Origin: an uncultured Gammaproteobacteria bacterium
Lineage (GTDB): Bacteria > Pseudomonadota > Gammaproteobacteria > DRJJ01
Length of the DNA stretch: 64,000 bases
Assembly: GCA_947258795.1 (NCBI GenBank)
Contig: CAMYJU010000006.1
Span: 113,082-177,081 of the forward strand
Direction: 5' to 3'
Shown here in pieces: positions 44,156 through 53,689 of the stretch. Below the pieces are notes generated by a model. The model saw only the letters and a program-made list of their open reading frames with translations, made no database searches and was not told the DNA's origin. Position numbers and translations under genes: made by a program. Position 1 is the first letter of the stretch. Each line of letters starts with the position of its first letter.

Positions 44156-44490
44156 AGCTCACCCCTTAGGTGAATATACTCACCTTAGTGTTGAATTTAT
44201 GAACCACTCTAACCGGCTCGGATCTATGTGAAAACAGGAGTGGGAATGGAGTTAACGCTAATATTAGAAACAGCTTATATTATAAACAATTGTTTCCTCA
44301 CCCCGTTTGCCTGTAGCATTTAATACTATAACTTATTGTTTTATAGTGCTTCATATAAATACTCAATAATAAAGATATTAATCAGCGTCATATATTAAAG
44401 ATCATGTGTTTAATACCGCTAATTATATTAGCGCTTAAGTGCCCAGCGTACATCCACAGCGCAGGATTTATTTTGTTGGAGCCACCTTAC
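44156..44490. other. Divergent intergenic region between lipase-vWA and chemoreceptor genes
   Basis: Contains a subfamily B palindrome (44237-44304) followed by about 180 bp of very AT-rich sequence that should include the receptor promoter. GGAG at about 44478 is the RBS for the start at 44491. No other element is recognised. Confidence 0.5.
44237..44304. repeat. Dispersed palindrome, subfamily B copy 2
   Basis: GGAGTGGGAATGGAGTTAAC, GCTAATATTAGAAACAGCTT, ATATTATAAACAATTG, TTTCCTCACCCC. It shares the GTTAACGCTAA block and CTTATATTA segment with the copies at 38461 and 51604. Confidence 0.8.
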
Positions 44491-47013
44491 ATGAAAGCTT
44501 TATCTGTTCGCGAAGTACTACCCACACTTTTTTTTGTTGTGAGCCTGGTTGCATCATTGGTCTATATAACCTGGCCGTCCATAAAGCAGACAACCATTAA
44601 AAATAATACGACAGATTTTCAACCCTTTGTTAAACAAGTCCAGAAGTCATCAGAGCTCGCATCAATATATTTAGCAAATCCAAGCGATGAAAATAAAAAG
44701 AATATCGAAGTAAATCTGAATAACCTGAAAAAAATGCATGCATCATTTTTAGATGAGGCAACAAGCAACGTTGAAGTAGAACGCGTTAACGAACTACGCC
44801 ATGAAAACGAAAAATATATATCATATATAAGCGGTCTAATACAAGAACAGTCGCAACAAGTAGCGCCAAATAAAGTGAACACCGAAATAACTGCATGGCT
44901 AGAAACTCGTAGCTCTGTCATAGTCTCATTGAATGAACTGGCAAATAATATTTCCAAAGACCTGAATGATCATCTAGAAGCCACACCTGATATTGAACGA
45001 ATTCTAAGTGAGATCGATAACAATTATCAGCACAAGCTCACCGAAAGTCACAAAGCCATTGAAGACCTAAAAACACAACTCATTGGGCTAGAAGAAAAAG
45101 CCAGACTGGAAAACGATCAAAGCAATAATAAGATTAACGAATTAAAAACACAGATTGCTGCACAGCAAGCAGATACCAGAAAGACACTCGAATTGCGCAA
45201 CCAACAAATCAGTTCACTACAAAAAGAATTAAAAGGACAAAAGAAGGCAGCTAAGAAATCCATACAGGAACTAACTCTTAAAAACCAAAATACTCTAGCA
45301 GCAAAACCAAAAATACAAACCGCAACAAAAACTGTTGAGACGAGTAAAAAACAACCCGAACCCACTAATACTACAACTTCTATAAAAGCTAATACTGAAA
45401 CCGCTACGAGTTCATTAGATAATATTGAGACACAGGCTTTTTCTGAATCCACAAGTACTATAATGACAGTTAATGAAGCATCGACAGAACCACAACTATC
45501 CACAACAGAACAAGCTAATGAAATAACCACTCTCAATAAAACGGCTACAATAAGTGATTCTGATGAGATAGAAATAGTTAGTGCCGAGTCATCTACTCAG
45601 ATTGAAGAAGTTGCACAAGCTGATGCATCGCCTAGCATTACCGAAAGTAATGAAGTCCACAACGAGACTTCTTCCAGTCAAACTACTGATATGAGTAAAA
45701 TTAATGAAATCATTAATGCTATAAAATCACTGCAGCTTTTATTATCAGACTTCCAGAAATTCTCTACATATTTGGCAAGTATTGATGAAATAGTGATATC
45801 TAATCAATATATCGCACATAACAATAAGGCATCTATTGTTTCATTGTTGGGATCGATCAGTGCACAACTCAATACTATTCGTAATAATTCAGCAGCTTCG
45901 CCCTACGAATCGGATATCAACAAGCTCAAAACCGTGTTAGATAATTATAAAAACGCCTTGCATATAATAGTGGAAAATGAAAATTCGGCGGCTAATCCTT
46001 CTACAGTGAATGAGAATACTATTAACCTAATAAACGAATTACTTTTACATAACACAAATTATGCTTTTGCTATGTATGCCGCTTCAACGGCAACAAATGC
46101 GCCATCGCCTGTCAAACAGAAAAATGATAGTCATTACACAACTTATATGGTTTTATTCATTGCGCTATTCAGTATTATTATGCTTGTATATGCCATCTAT
46201 AACTCAATCAGGAAACACAATAACTTACGAACATTATGGTTAGATGCTGTTAATCACCTGCTAGATGATAAAATCGACACGCCTTTCGAAACTGACGAAC
46301 ACTATGGCGAAACAACTAGTGATTTCAATATCGCGTTGAAGAATATATCCAATAAGATACATATGATTGAAGAAGAATTGGCAGCCACACAAGCCAAGCA
46401 AGCGCAAATATATGAAACGAGTAAATATAACGTTGAGCATAACAACGATAGTGATGAAAAAGTGAAATTACTACATGATAATATTCACCAACTCGAAGGG
46501 CAGATACAAAGTACGATTGCGCACATTGATTCGCAACTAAATCCAATACATTCCGATGTTAAAACCGGTGAGCACCAACTTAGTGAAACCTTTACCTCAC
46601 TACGTGATCTAGAATCCGATATCGAAAATTCTGGCAGAGTCATTGACCAATTAAAAGAACATAGCCTGGAAATTGGTAAGGTGGTTGAAGTGATTCGCAG
46701 TATTGCGGATCAAACAAACCTGCTGGCGCTTAATGCAGCTATAGAAGCAGCACGCGCAGGTGAACAAGGCAGAGGTTTTGCTGTGGTTGCCGATGAGGTG
46801 CGTACACTGGCCGGTCGAACCAGACAATCCACAGAAGAAATTGAGCGCATGATTGATAACGTCCAAAAAGCGACAGAACAGGCAGTCAGTTCTATGTCTC
46901 AAGGCCGCTCAAAAGTTTCCTATAGCATAGACAACGCGAACAAACTGAACAGTACAATATCTGAAGTTAATAGTGCGATATCGTCTTTAATTCTTAACAA
47001 GGGTACAGGATGA
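44491..47013 (+). CDS. Methyl-accepting chemotaxis-like receptor, C-terminally truncated
   Basis: An 840-residue chemoreceptor-like protein. The start at 44491 ([10 protein letters not shown]) has an RBS and puts TM1 at residues about 8-28. A long periplasmic region follows: coiled coil (about 30-290), a Thr/Ser-rich low-complexity segment (about 295-400) and a helical part. TM2 lies at about 550-573, and the cytoplasmic part reaches the signalling hairpin tip ([20 protein letters not shown], about residue 740). The frame ends about 65 residues past the tip ([13 protein letters not shown]), so the second leg and any adaptation sites there are missing. The gene is markedly more AT-rich than its neighbours. 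Signalling to CheA is doubtful. Confidence 0.75.
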   Translation: MKALSVREVLPTLFFVVSLVASLVYITWPSIKQTTIKNNTTDFQPFVKQVQKSSELASIYLANPSDENKKNIEVNLNNLKKMHASFLDEATSNVEVERVNELRHENEKYISYISGLIQEQSQQVAPNKVNTEITAWLETRSSVIVSLNELANNISKDLNDHLEATPDIERILSEIDNNYQHKLTESHKAIEDLKTQLIGLEEKARLENDQSNNKINELKTQIAAQQADTRKTLELRNQQISSLQKELKGQKKAAKKSIQELTLKNQNTLAAKPKIQTATKTVETSKKQPEPTNTTTSIKANTETATSSLDNIETQAFSESTSTIMTVNEASTEPQLSTTEQANEITTLNKTATISDSDEIEIVSAESSTQIEEVAQADASPSITESNEVHNETSSSQTTDMSKINEIINAIKSLQLLLSDFQKFSTYLASIDEIVISNQYIAHNNKASIVSLLGSISAQLNTIRNNSAASPYESDINKLKTVLDNYKNALHIIVENENSAANPSTVNENTINLINELLLHNTNYAFAMYAASTATNAPSPVKQKNDSHYTTYMVLFIALFSIIMLVYAIYNSIRKHNNLRTLWLDAVNHLLDDKIDTPFETDEHYGETTSDFNIALKNISNKIHMIEEELAATQAKQAQIYETSKYNVEHNNDSDEKVKLLHDNIHQLEGQIQSTIAHIDSQLNPIHSDVKTGEHQLSETFTSLRDLESDIENSGRVIDQLKEHSLEIGKVVEVIRSIADQTNLLALNAAIEAARAGEQGRGFAVVADEVRTLAGRTRQSTEEIERMIDNVQKATEQAVSSMSQGRSKVSYSIDNANKLNSTISEVNSAISSLILNKGTG

Positions 47014-47184
47014 GATAGGAAAAACCGGGTCAAAGAGGGTCCCGGAGTAAATGCATGCCCTCGTTCTGGAGTTCCTCCAGTTTTTCGTTCAATTACCTGC
47101 GTAGTTCCGGCCCTTATTTTACCTGACTCCATTTTTCATTTTAGTCCAATTCCGATTTAATGTCAGATGATAGCTTGTAGCTGA

Positions 47185-47766
47185 CTACCCTGCAAACAGA
47201 TAGATTAGCGCCATAGTCAGCACAGCGACCAGCAAAGTTTGTATCCCGCTTCGCAACCAGGAAACCCCGGAAATGTTGCCAAGGAATACACCGAGTAAAA
47301 AAATTAGCAGCAGTGCCATTGCAATGGCTATATAGAGCGGTGATACAGGCATCGGTATACCTGCTTTGGCTAACCATAAGGGAATGAGAATAATCAGTGA
47401 AATAATAAGTGGCGCCAAACCATTGACCAAGGCAATGATTAACGGCACCCGTCGGGCCGCTTCACCATGCGCACTATCCTGCAGATCGCTGGCCATGGCT
47501 TCTTCTAGTTTACTAAGCGCAAGCTGCCGTTCTGCTGATTCACTGACATAGGCACTACTCAAGCCGCTCATAGTCAGGGCAATGGCTGCACCCAGACAAG
47601 CACTGATAATTACAGATAATTCGGCGGGTGCGCTGACAAGGAAGCCGATAATGAGGCCCAACATGGTAAGGGCCCCATCAAAACCATTGACAACAAAATA
47701 GCGCCGCGCGATATCGTGAGTACTTGTGATGCGAAATAGAAAACTTACCTTGTCGAATAATTTCAC
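47185..47766 (-). CDS. VIT1/CCC1-family transporter
   Basis: A 193-residue membrane protein of the VIT1/CCC1 family, which moves Fe2+ or Mn2+ against protons. The N-terminal motif YFVVNGFDGALTMLGLIIGF contains the conserved Asp; helices follow at about 48-70, 105-130, 140-162 and 168-190. Members of this small bacterial type lack the long metal-binding domain. It follows a DUF211 gene by 6 bp on the same strand, so the two are cotranscribed and may act together, perhaps in metal efflux or storage. Confidence 0.85.
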   Translation of the reverse strand: MKLFDKVSFLFRITSTHDIARRYFVVNGFDGALTMLGLIIGFLVSAPAELSVIISACLGAAIALTMSGLSSAYVSESAERQLALSKLEEAMASDLQDSAHGEAARRVPLIIALVNGLAPLIISLIILIPLWLAKAGIPMPVSPLYIAIAMALLLIFLLGVFLGNISGVSWLRSGIQTLLVAVLTMALIYLFAG

Positions 47767-47772
47767 GGATTC

Positions 47773-48042
47773 TTATCCATCGTCCGCTCCACTTTGCACT
47801 TCCACTTCATCAATACTGTGAAGTGAGCCCCCCATATCATTGATGATGCTCTGAATCGCCTCGAAATCAATGGCACTGCCTTCCACTTTGACTTGTACTG
47901 TTTCAGTGTTTTCATCCACCTCGAGGACAGTCAACTCTACTCGGTAATCGGACCCTCCTTTGGCAATAGCCTGGCAAAACTCCAGAGCATTCGGTTGGTG
48001 AGGTTTAAGTACATCCAGGATAACCCGTTTTACTGAAGCCAT
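47773..48042 (-). CDS. DUF211 protein
   Basis: An 89-residue ferredoxin-like-fold protein of the DUF211 family: KRVILDVLKPHQPNALEFCQ at the start, YRVELTVLEVDENTETVQVKV in the middle, and AIQSIINDMGGSLHSIDEVEV at the end. The family is commonest in archaea and is thought to be regulatory or to bind small ligands; no function is established. Here it is the first gene of a two-gene operon with a VIT1-type metal transporter, with an AGGGTT sequence before its ATG. Confidence 0.85.
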   Translation of the reverse strand: MASVKRVILDVLKPHQPNALEFCQAIAKGGSDYRVELTVLEVDENTETVQVKVEGSAIDFEAIQSIINDMGGSLHSIDEVEVQSGADDG

Positions 48043-48154
48043 TTAATAACCCTCCGATTTTTATTTATTTTAATAAAAAGCCCGTAATTTTCCCAGCTAT
48101 TATGCTCTACACTAATAATCAGACAGGGCGAACATGGAACAATCGGATCAATAT

Positions 48155-48182
48155 TTCGTCATTCCCGCGTAGGCGGGAATCC
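48155..48182. repeat. GTCATTCCCGC interspersed hairpin
   Basis: TTCGTCATTCCCGCGTAGGC then GGGAATCC: an 8-bp perfect stem ATTCCCGC / GCGGGAAT with a 4-base loop. This repeat type is widespread in proteobacterial genomes. A decayed form occurs at 17926-18015. Confidence 0.75.
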
Positions 48183-48260
48183 ATCACCGTACGAGGATAA
48201 CGGCCAGCGATATTTAATTTCGTCTTGCACAATACTACCACTGTAACCGACAATCAGGTC

Positions 48261-49439
48261 ATGACACCGTCTGCCCCCAAACTTTTGGAAATGATGCGAC
48301 AGCTGATCGCCACACCCTCGGTCAGCAGTGTTAGCCCAGAATTCGACCAGAGCAACCGAGCGGTGATCGACCTGATGGCCATCTGGCTTACTGATCTGGG
48401 CTTTGCGGTTGAGGTCCTGCCACTGAGCAGTCAACCAGACAAAGCCAACCTGATCGCGACGCTCGGCACCGGTCCTGGTGGACTGGTGCTGGCCGGGCAT
48501 ACGGATACCGTCCCGTTCGACGAAGACCAATGGCAACAAGATCCGTTCAGCCTGACCGAGCGCGATGATCGCCTGTACGGTCTGGGCACCTCTGATATGA
48601 AAGGCTTTCTTGCACTCGCTATCGAAGCGGCGCGCCACGTCCAGGCCGCGGATCTGCAACAGCCGCTGATCATACTGGCCACCGCTGACGAGGAAAGTTC
48701 GATGGATGGAGCCCGGGAGCTGGTCAGACTAGGCCGCCCACAAGCCCGTTACGCGGTGATCGGCGAACCGACCGGTCTGCGCCCGGTGCATATGCACAAG
48801 GGTATGATGATGGAGGCAATACACGTGCATGGTCACGCCGGACACTCCAGCAACCCGCAACTGGGTGTAAATGCGCTGGAAGGCATGCACAAGGTACTCA
48901 GCGATCTATTGGCGTGGCGCGGTGAACTACAATCACAGCAAGTTGACCGCCGATTTGCGGTGCCGGTGCCGACGCTGAATCTCGGTCACATCCATGGCGG
49001 TGACAACCCCAACCGTATTTGCAGTCACTGCGAGCTGCACTTTGATCTACGGCCCTTGCCGGGCATGGACCTCGATGATTTACGCCATCGTGTTGATCAT
49101 CGCCTGACCGCACTGCCGCTGGACAACAGGCTACGCGTTGAACGTCAATCACTGGTTGAAGGCACCCCGCCGATGCATACCCCGGTTGATGCAGCGATCG
49201 TACAGGCAGCCGAGCGAATGACCGGCCATCCCGCCGAGGCCGCTGCATACTGTACCGAGGGGCCGTACCTGAATGCGCTCGGTATGGACAGTATCATCCT
49301 CGGACCTGGCGATATCGACCAGGCACATCAACCGGATGAATACCTGGCACTGGATCGTCTGCAACCGACACTCGACCTGTTGCAACAACTAATTGAACGC
49401 TTTTGCATACGGCCGCAGTCGTATCGATGCCTGCGATGA
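48261..49439 (+). CDS. argE: Acetylornithine deacetylase
   Basis: A 392-residue M20-family dinuclear zinc deacylase that converts N-acetylornithine to ornithine in arginine synthesis. Metal-site motifs are LAGHTDTVPFD, LYGLGTSDMKG, ATADEESSMDG, VIGEPTG and the final His in QAHQPDEY. The ATG at 48261 (MTPSAPKLLEMM) is chosen; an in-frame TTG at 48225 would add 12 residues and neither has a strong RBS. The C-terminus (CIRPQSYRCLR) is slightly longer than usual. Related succinyl-diaminopimelate desuccinylase is less likely from the motif set. Confidence 0.9.
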   Translation: MTPSAPKLLEMMRQLIATPSVSSVSPEFDQSNRAVIDLMAIWLTDLGFAVEVLPLSSQPDKANLIATLGTGPGGLVLAGHTDTVPFDEDQWQQDPFSLTERDDRLYGLGTSDMKGFLALAIEAARHVQAADLQQPLIILATADEESSMDGARELVRLGRPQARYAVIGEPTGLRPVHMHKGMMMEAIHVHGHAGHSSNPQLGVNALEGMHKVLSDLLAWRGELQSQQVDRRFAVPVPTLNLGHIHGGDNPNRICSHCELHFDLRPLPGMDLDDLRHRVDHRLTALPLDNRLRVERQSLVEGTPPMHTPVDAAIVQAAERMTGHPAEAAAYCTEGPYLNALGMDSIILGPGDIDQAHQPDEYLALDRLQPTLDLLQQLIERFCIRPQSYRCLR

Positions 49440-49639
49440 TGTCATCGAATAGACCCCAGTTGCTATTGTGCAGCACCCGCACCGGGACAACAGTCGCACC
49501 CGCAGCCCACCTACCACATCGATATCGTTATCAAAGGATCATCTAAGCCCTGTACAAAGCTATATTTTTGATTATAATTATTTCAATTCAATGAGTTGCA
49601 TAGATTCGACCCCTATTGCTCCTAACAGCGGTTCATAAC

Positions 49640-49710
49640 TTGAGTATTTTTCATCTGACCCCATATATTACAAATACCCATAGGTATTTTTACTCTGATC
49701 CCATTTTATT
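49640..49710. repeat. Cluster of family A half-copies
   Basis: Two right-arm-like sequences in tandem, TTTTTCATCTGACCCCATAT and TTTTTACTCTGATCCCATTTT, preceded by GACCCCTATTGC near 49608. No matching left arms remain. They occupy the region just before the VC0807-like gene. Confidence 0.6.
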
Positions 49711-50442
49711 ATGAATAACGATACTACTTCAAAAACGCAATCCATCCCTACGCATAAACCCAGGCCGATGATCGACCTGTTGGTGAGCATCCTGATTCCG
49801 TCCTTTATCCTGATGAAATTAAGCGGCCCAGAGGACCTGGGGCCCAGCGGTGCGCTTATCATCGCCCTGGCCTTTCCGCTGGGATGGGGGGTGTTTGAAT
49901 TAATCAAGTACAGGAAATTCAATTTTATAGCCCTACTTGGCCTGATCAGTGTGTTACTCACTGGAGGCATCGGCCTCTTGCAGCTCGATGCAAAATGGCT
50001 GGCTGTAAAGGAAGCTGCGATCCCTGCGCTTATCGGTATCGCGGTCCTCGCCTCCGTGTATACGCCTTTTCCTCTTGTCAGGACTTTGCTGTATAACCCT
50101 AAGGTTTTAAATGTAGAGAAGATTGAGAACAAACTGCATGAACTCGGAAACATTCACAAATTTGAGAGCCGATTACAAAATGCGACGTACCTGTTGAGCA
50201 GCACCTTCCTGTTTTCTGCCATTATGAACTATATACTGGCCAAATGGATCGTCACCAGCCCGACAGGAAGCCCTGCATTCAACGAGGAACTCGGTCAAAT
50301 GACACTGCTCAGTTATCCCATGATCGCCATTCCATCCACACTGATGATGATAGCCATTTTTTATTACCTGTGGCGCACCATTCGTATGCTGACTGGATAT
50401 AAGTTAGAAGAAATAATTGCGCACACAGTCAACACTGGCTGA
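49711..50442 (+). CDS. VC0807-like multi-pass membrane protein
   Basis: A 243-residue inner-membrane protein with about six helices, resembling the VC0807 family of uncharacterised proteins: RPMIDLLVSILIPSFILMKL at the N-terminus, then SGALIIALAFPLGWGVFEL, FIALLGLISVLLTGGIGLL, and two helices near the C-terminus (LSSTFLFSAIMNYIL; MIAIPSTLMMIAIFYYL). No catalytic motif is visible and the function is unknown. The ATG directly follows a half-palindrome and lacks a clear RBS. Confidence 0.7.
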   Translation: MNNDTTSKTQSIPTHKPRPMIDLLVSILIPSFILMKLSGPEDLGPSGALIIALAFPLGWGVFELIKYRKFNFIALLGLISVLLTGGIGLLQLDAKWLAVKEAAIPALIGIAVLASVYTPFPLVRTLLYNPKVLNVEKIENKLHELGNIHKFESRLQNATYLLSSTFLFSAIMNYILAKWIVTSPTGSPAFNEELGQMTLLSYPMIAIPSTLMMIAIFYYLWRTIRMLTGYKLEEIIAHTVNTG

Positions 50443-50498
50443 GCGCGCTTTTTTCACTACCAATATAACCTTCGTGTGTCACAGCTCTCTGACCCTGT

Positions 50499-51554
50499 TT
50501 AATTAGATGATTTCTGTACGTACAGGGTCTGCGTAGGATAGGCAAATTCGATAGATTCCTGTTCGAACCGTTCATGGATATGTAAGTTGATGGCCTGCTG
50601 AATGTCCATGTATTCGTTGTAGTCTGAACTCTTGATGTAGTAGACCGACTCGAAAATCAGTGCGAAGTTTCCATATTCCTTGAAATTTGAACGATCGAAG
50701 CGAGTCCTGTCCTGTTGCTCGATGGCCTCATGAATGATCTCAGGTATCTTGATCAGTTTGTCGCGTGGAGTTTGATAGGTCACGCCGATATTGAATGGTA
50801 CTCGCCGTTCGAACATGCGGCCGTAATTGCGTATGCGGCTGTTGAGCAGGTCCGAGTTGGAAAATATCAGTTGCTCGCCGGACAGGCTGCGCAGGCGCGT
50901 GGTCTTCAGCCCGACGTATTCCACCGAACCCAGCATATCGCCAATAATCAAAAAGTCGCCCACCACAAAGGGTTTATCAAGCACGATTGACAACGAGGCA
51001 AATAAATCACCAAGGATAGTTTGCAAGGCCAGGGCCACGGCAACACCGCCCACGCCCAGGCCGGCAATCAGTGCGGTTATATTGACACCCAGATTGTCGA
51101 GCACCAGTAACAGTACGATAGTCCAGATGCCAATGCGACCAATAAAGGTAATCACGTTAAGCGTGGTGACACTGGCCGGGTCCTTGCTAACTTGTTGCTG
51201 GCGATATTGCTCGATACTGAGCCTGAGGGCTGCCCCAGCCCAGATGCCAACCTGGATAAGCAACGTCACAATGACGATGCTCTGTAGAATATGCTGTGCT
51301 TTCTCGGGCAGTATCAGTACTACCGAGCTAATAAAAAGCACCAGGATAATGATGAACAGCCATTTGGTGCGGCGCACCAGCGCCAACAGGATGGGCAAGA
51401 ACAGTCCCTCATGGCGTTCGCTCAATTTGTTGAGTTGTTTGGTGATCAGACGACGAAGAAAAAAGGCCAATACCAGTAAGGCAGTGAAAATGCCGAACGC
51501 CGCTGCCCAGTCCTCCACCATGTTGCCAAATATTTGCGTATGTAGAAATTCCAT
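50499..51554 (-). CDS. Small-conductance mechanosensitive channel (MscS family)
   Basis: A 351-residue MscS relative with four helices before the pore. The pore-lining helix is ALIAGLGVGGVAVALALQTILG (about residues 162-183), followed by the beta domain (KPFVVGDFLIIGDMLGSVEYVG) and a cytoplasmic vestibule domain. It is distinct from the channel at 29902-31242. Having two MscS-type channels in one window suits a cell exposed to osmotic downshift. The end of the gene lies next to a half-palindrome (CTCTCTGACCCTG at 50482-50494). Confidence 0.9.
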   Translation of the reverse strand: MEFLHTQIFGNMVEDWAAAFGIFTALLVLAFFLRRLITKQLNKLSERHEGLFLPILLALVRRTKWLFIIILVLFISSVVLILPEKAQHILQSIVIVTLLIQVGIWAGAALRLSIEQYRQQQVSKDPASVTTLNVITFIGRIGIWTIVLLLVLDNLGVNITALIAGLGVGGVAVALALQTILGDLFASLSIVLDKPFVVGDFLIIGDMLGSVEYVGLKTTRLRSLSGEQLIFSNSDLLNSRIRNYGRMFERRVPFNIGVTYQTPRDKLIKIPEIIHEAIEQQDRTRFDRSNFKEYGNFALIFESVYYIKSSDYNEYMDIQQAINLHIHERFEQESIEFAYPTQTLYVQKSSN

Positions 51555-51603
51555 ACGTCTATTATGCTGCCTTTAGGGTGTGTGTTTCAAAGAAAAGAAA
51601 ACA

Positions 51604-51670
51604 GGAGTCAGAAAGGAATTAACGCTAATATTCGTGACGGCTTATATTAGGAACAATTGCTCTCTGACCC
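51604..51670. repeat. Dispersed palindrome, subfamily B copy 3
   Basis: GGAGTCAGAAAGGAATTAAC, GCTAATATTCGTGACGGCTT, ATATTAGGAACAATTGCTCT, CTGACCC. It is followed by four irregular GGTTTTTGC direct repeats (about 51670-51735). Confidence 0.85.
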
Positions 51671-51735
51671 GGTTTTTGCTGACCCGGTTTTTGCGGTTTT
51701 TCTTCTGCGGTTTTTGCCCGGTTTTTGCGGTTTTT
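51670..51735. repeat. Short tandem repeats of GGTTTTTGC
   Basis: The nonamer GGTTTTTGC, often preceded by GACCC or CCC, recurs five times with spacers of variable length between the palindrome and the MarR gene's stop codon. It looks like slippage or local duplication of the T-rich flank of the palindrome. Confidence 0.65.
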
Positions 51736-51745
51736 GCTATCCAAG

Positions 51746-52327
51746 TCAAGTTTGTGCGGAGGAAATATTAGCTGCCGACTGTGTGTCAGTTGAATCCTGC
51801 TCCTCTAGTGTAATTTCAGGTTCTAATACCTCCTCGACGGCTTTGGCCGTCGCCCGCACCGATCCGCTGGAAAGCACAGGCGCGGCATCAATGTCTTCCG
51901 CATCCATCATCGCGGCAATACGCTGCAATGACGCCAAAAGCTGGGTCTGTTCCCAGTCCTGCAGATTATTGAAACGTTGAGCAAACCATTCCTGGAGCAA
52001 TGGCGGCGATTGCTCAAGCAAGGCCAGACCGGCATCCGTTGCCACCACCAACACTCGACGACGGTCTTGTGTATCCCGCAGTCGCTTGATCAGCCCCCGT
52101 TGTTCGAGGCGATTGAGGATATCAGTCACTGTACCCTGGCTGAGGCTGACGCGGGTTGCCAACTCACCAGCGGAAAGGCTGCCACTCTGTAATGCCTTAA
52201 GAATGAGTGCCTGGGGCCCGGTTAAGCCGTGGCTTTCCACCAGAGTCCGGGAATGCAGATCCACAGCGCGAATCACCCGCCGCAAGGCAATGATCACCTG
52301 ATCACCCATGTCGTCATGCTTTTTCAT
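51746..52327 (-). CDS. MarR-family transcriptional regulator
   Basis: A 193-residue winged-helix regulator. Residues about 35-100 carry the MarR DNA-binding core (GLTGPQALILKALQSGSLSA, GELATRVSLSQGTVTDIL, RLEQRGLIKRLRDTQDRRRV with the wing Asp-Arg). A C-terminal tail (about 150-193, acidic and Ser/Thr-rich) extends beyond the usual 140-150 residues. The ATG at 52327 is preferred to an upstream GTG. MarR proteins of this length occur beside compatible-solute genes in halophiles (EctR type), but no such gene is adjacent here. The divergent micro-ORF and methyltransferase are candidate targets. Confidence 0.85.
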   Translation of the reverse strand: MKKHDDMGDQVIIALRRVIRAVDLHSRTLVESHGLTGPQALILKALQSGSLSAGELATRVSLSQGTVTDILNRLEQRGLIKRLRDTQDRRRVLVVATDAGLALLEQSPPLLQEWFAQRFNNLQDWEQTQLLASLQRIAAMMDAEDIDAAPVLSSGSVRATAKAVEEVLEPEITLEEQDSTDTQSAANISSAQT

Positions 52328-52614
52328 ATTAAATCTACCCACCTAATGCTTTGTATCGTAAACAATTTTAGTTCCGAGGCCACATACGTAACTTTAATAA
52401 TCTGTTTATTTCCCTTATAATACTTTGTCTTGCAGTATTTTATATCAATAAACATTTATTTTGGACACAAAACATATTTTTTGACAATGGTATCTGCTGC
52501 CCCGTTTGAAACCATGCCCAGAAACGACCTCTGTGTAAACGAAAAATGCTGGCGGCGCTTGGCTTGTGGCTGAAAGTAGCCGCCTTTCGCTCTCCTTTCC
52601 GAGGGAGTGACGCC

Positions 52615-52801
52615 ATGATGGAAATGCTGATCGCCAAGTCTCAAAAATGGCACTATCAGGCAAACCCTGGCCAAGCACCACCTCAGCGCAGATACCATCA
52701 TGGATGCCAGCCAGACCCAAATCGATGACGTTATCAATCACTTGAATGGCGTTCCAGGCGAGACCCAGCGCAAGGTACAGTGCCTGGCTGGTGTTAATTA
52801 A
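52615..52801 (+). pseudogene. Frameshifted micro-ORF (about 61 aa if repaired)
   Basis: An ATG-ATG start with an excellent GAGGGAG RBS at 52601-52607 reads MMEMLIAKSQ and then goes out of frame at a run of five A (52643-52647). Removing one A joins it to a clean frame: NGTIRQTLAKHHLSAD, TIMDASQTQIDDVINHLN, GVPGETQRKVQCLAGVN, ending in TAA at 52799-52801. The result would be a 61-residue protein just upstream of the methyltransferase gene. It is either a recent pseudogene, a sequencing artefact at a homopolymer or a slippage-controlled gene. Family not recognised. Confidence 0.5.
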
Positions 52802-52822
52802 GAATTAGTAAAGGAAGGAGCA

Positions 52823-53647
52823 ATGATGAATAGTTCAGTAAGCCATCATATCTGGCGTAAACGCTTGAAAGAGATTGACGACCCTGTCCAGGATATTCAC
52901 ATTCCCAAACATCTTGATGATGAACACGATCAAGATGAGGAATGGTGTGAAGTCGTTACCCGTAACAAAACCCAACGAGTCCGCTTTCATGACTATAGTG
53001 AGGTGTTTGAAATACCGGGACTTTATGAGAAGTTGTTCTATGACAATCTGGAGTGTTGTTCGCCCAGCTATGTAGTGAATTTGCTTGAAGACGTTGCTAA
53101 CGAATGGGATACCGAACTGAGTGACTTCAAGGTGCTGGATGTAGGCGCCGGCAACGGCATGGTGGGTGATGAACTGCGCCACCAGGGTGTCCGCAAGGTA
53201 GTTGGTGTGGATATCATTGAAGAAGCGAAAGAGGCAACATTGCGTGATCGCCCCGGCGTTTATACAGACTATCGCGTGGCCGACCTCACCAAACTATCAA
53301 AGACCGATGAAGAAGCACTACGAAAACTCAACCTGAACTGTATGACCACAATCGCCGCGCTAGGCTATGGTGATATACCGCCATTGGCCTTTCTTAAGGC
53401 CTTGGACCTTGTCAGCACGCCCGCATGGTTGGCGTTTAATATCAAGGAAGACTTTCTGCATGAAAGCGATCAAAGCGGCTTCAGCCAGTTGATCCGCTAT
53501 CTGATACAACAGGATTATATACAACCACAGTGTTACCGGCGCTACCGCCACCGCTTGTCAATTGCCGGTGAGCCGCTTTTTTACATTGCCATGATCGCCA
53601 AAAAGTGCAAGCCGGTAGAGGCCAGGTTATTTAACGACTACACGTAA
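52823..53647 (+). CDS. Class I SAM-dependent methyltransferase
   Basis: A 274-residue methyltransferase with an unusual N-terminal extension of about 95 residues rich in charged amino acids (IPKHLDDEHDQDEEWCEVV). Motif I is VLDVGAGNGMVGDEL (about 104-118), then VVGVDIIEEAKEATL and the later TIAALGYGDIPP. The substrate is not clear. The start at 52823 (MMNSSVSHH) follows AAAGGAAGGAGCA. It sits 21 bp downstream of the frameshifted micro-ORF and is followed by a strong stem-loop. Confidence 0.85.
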   Translation: MMNSSVSHHIWRKRLKEIDDPVQDIHIPKHLDDEHDQDEEWCEVVTRNKTQRVRFHDYSEVFEIPGLYEKLFYDNLECCSPSYVVNLLEDVANEWDTELSDFKVLDVGAGNGMVGDELRHQGVRKVVGVDIIEEAKEATLRDRPGVYTDYRVADLTKLSKTDEEALRKLNLNCMTTIAALGYGDIPPLAFLKALDLVSTPAWLAFNIKEDFLHESDQSGFSQLIRYLIQQDYIQPQCYRRYRHRLSIAGEPLFYIAMIAKKCKPVEARLFNDYT

Positions 53648-53689
53648 TGCGTTACATTGTGCCCCGCAATCGGTATCAATAACCACTGC

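Noticed and set aside
38475..51640. Similar short peptides (KELTL..VTAYIRNNCSLT type) in frames near 38480 and 51600
   Set aside because: They are translations of the same subfamily B palindrome, not a conserved microprotein; they have no RBS and the shared sequence is explained by the repeat.
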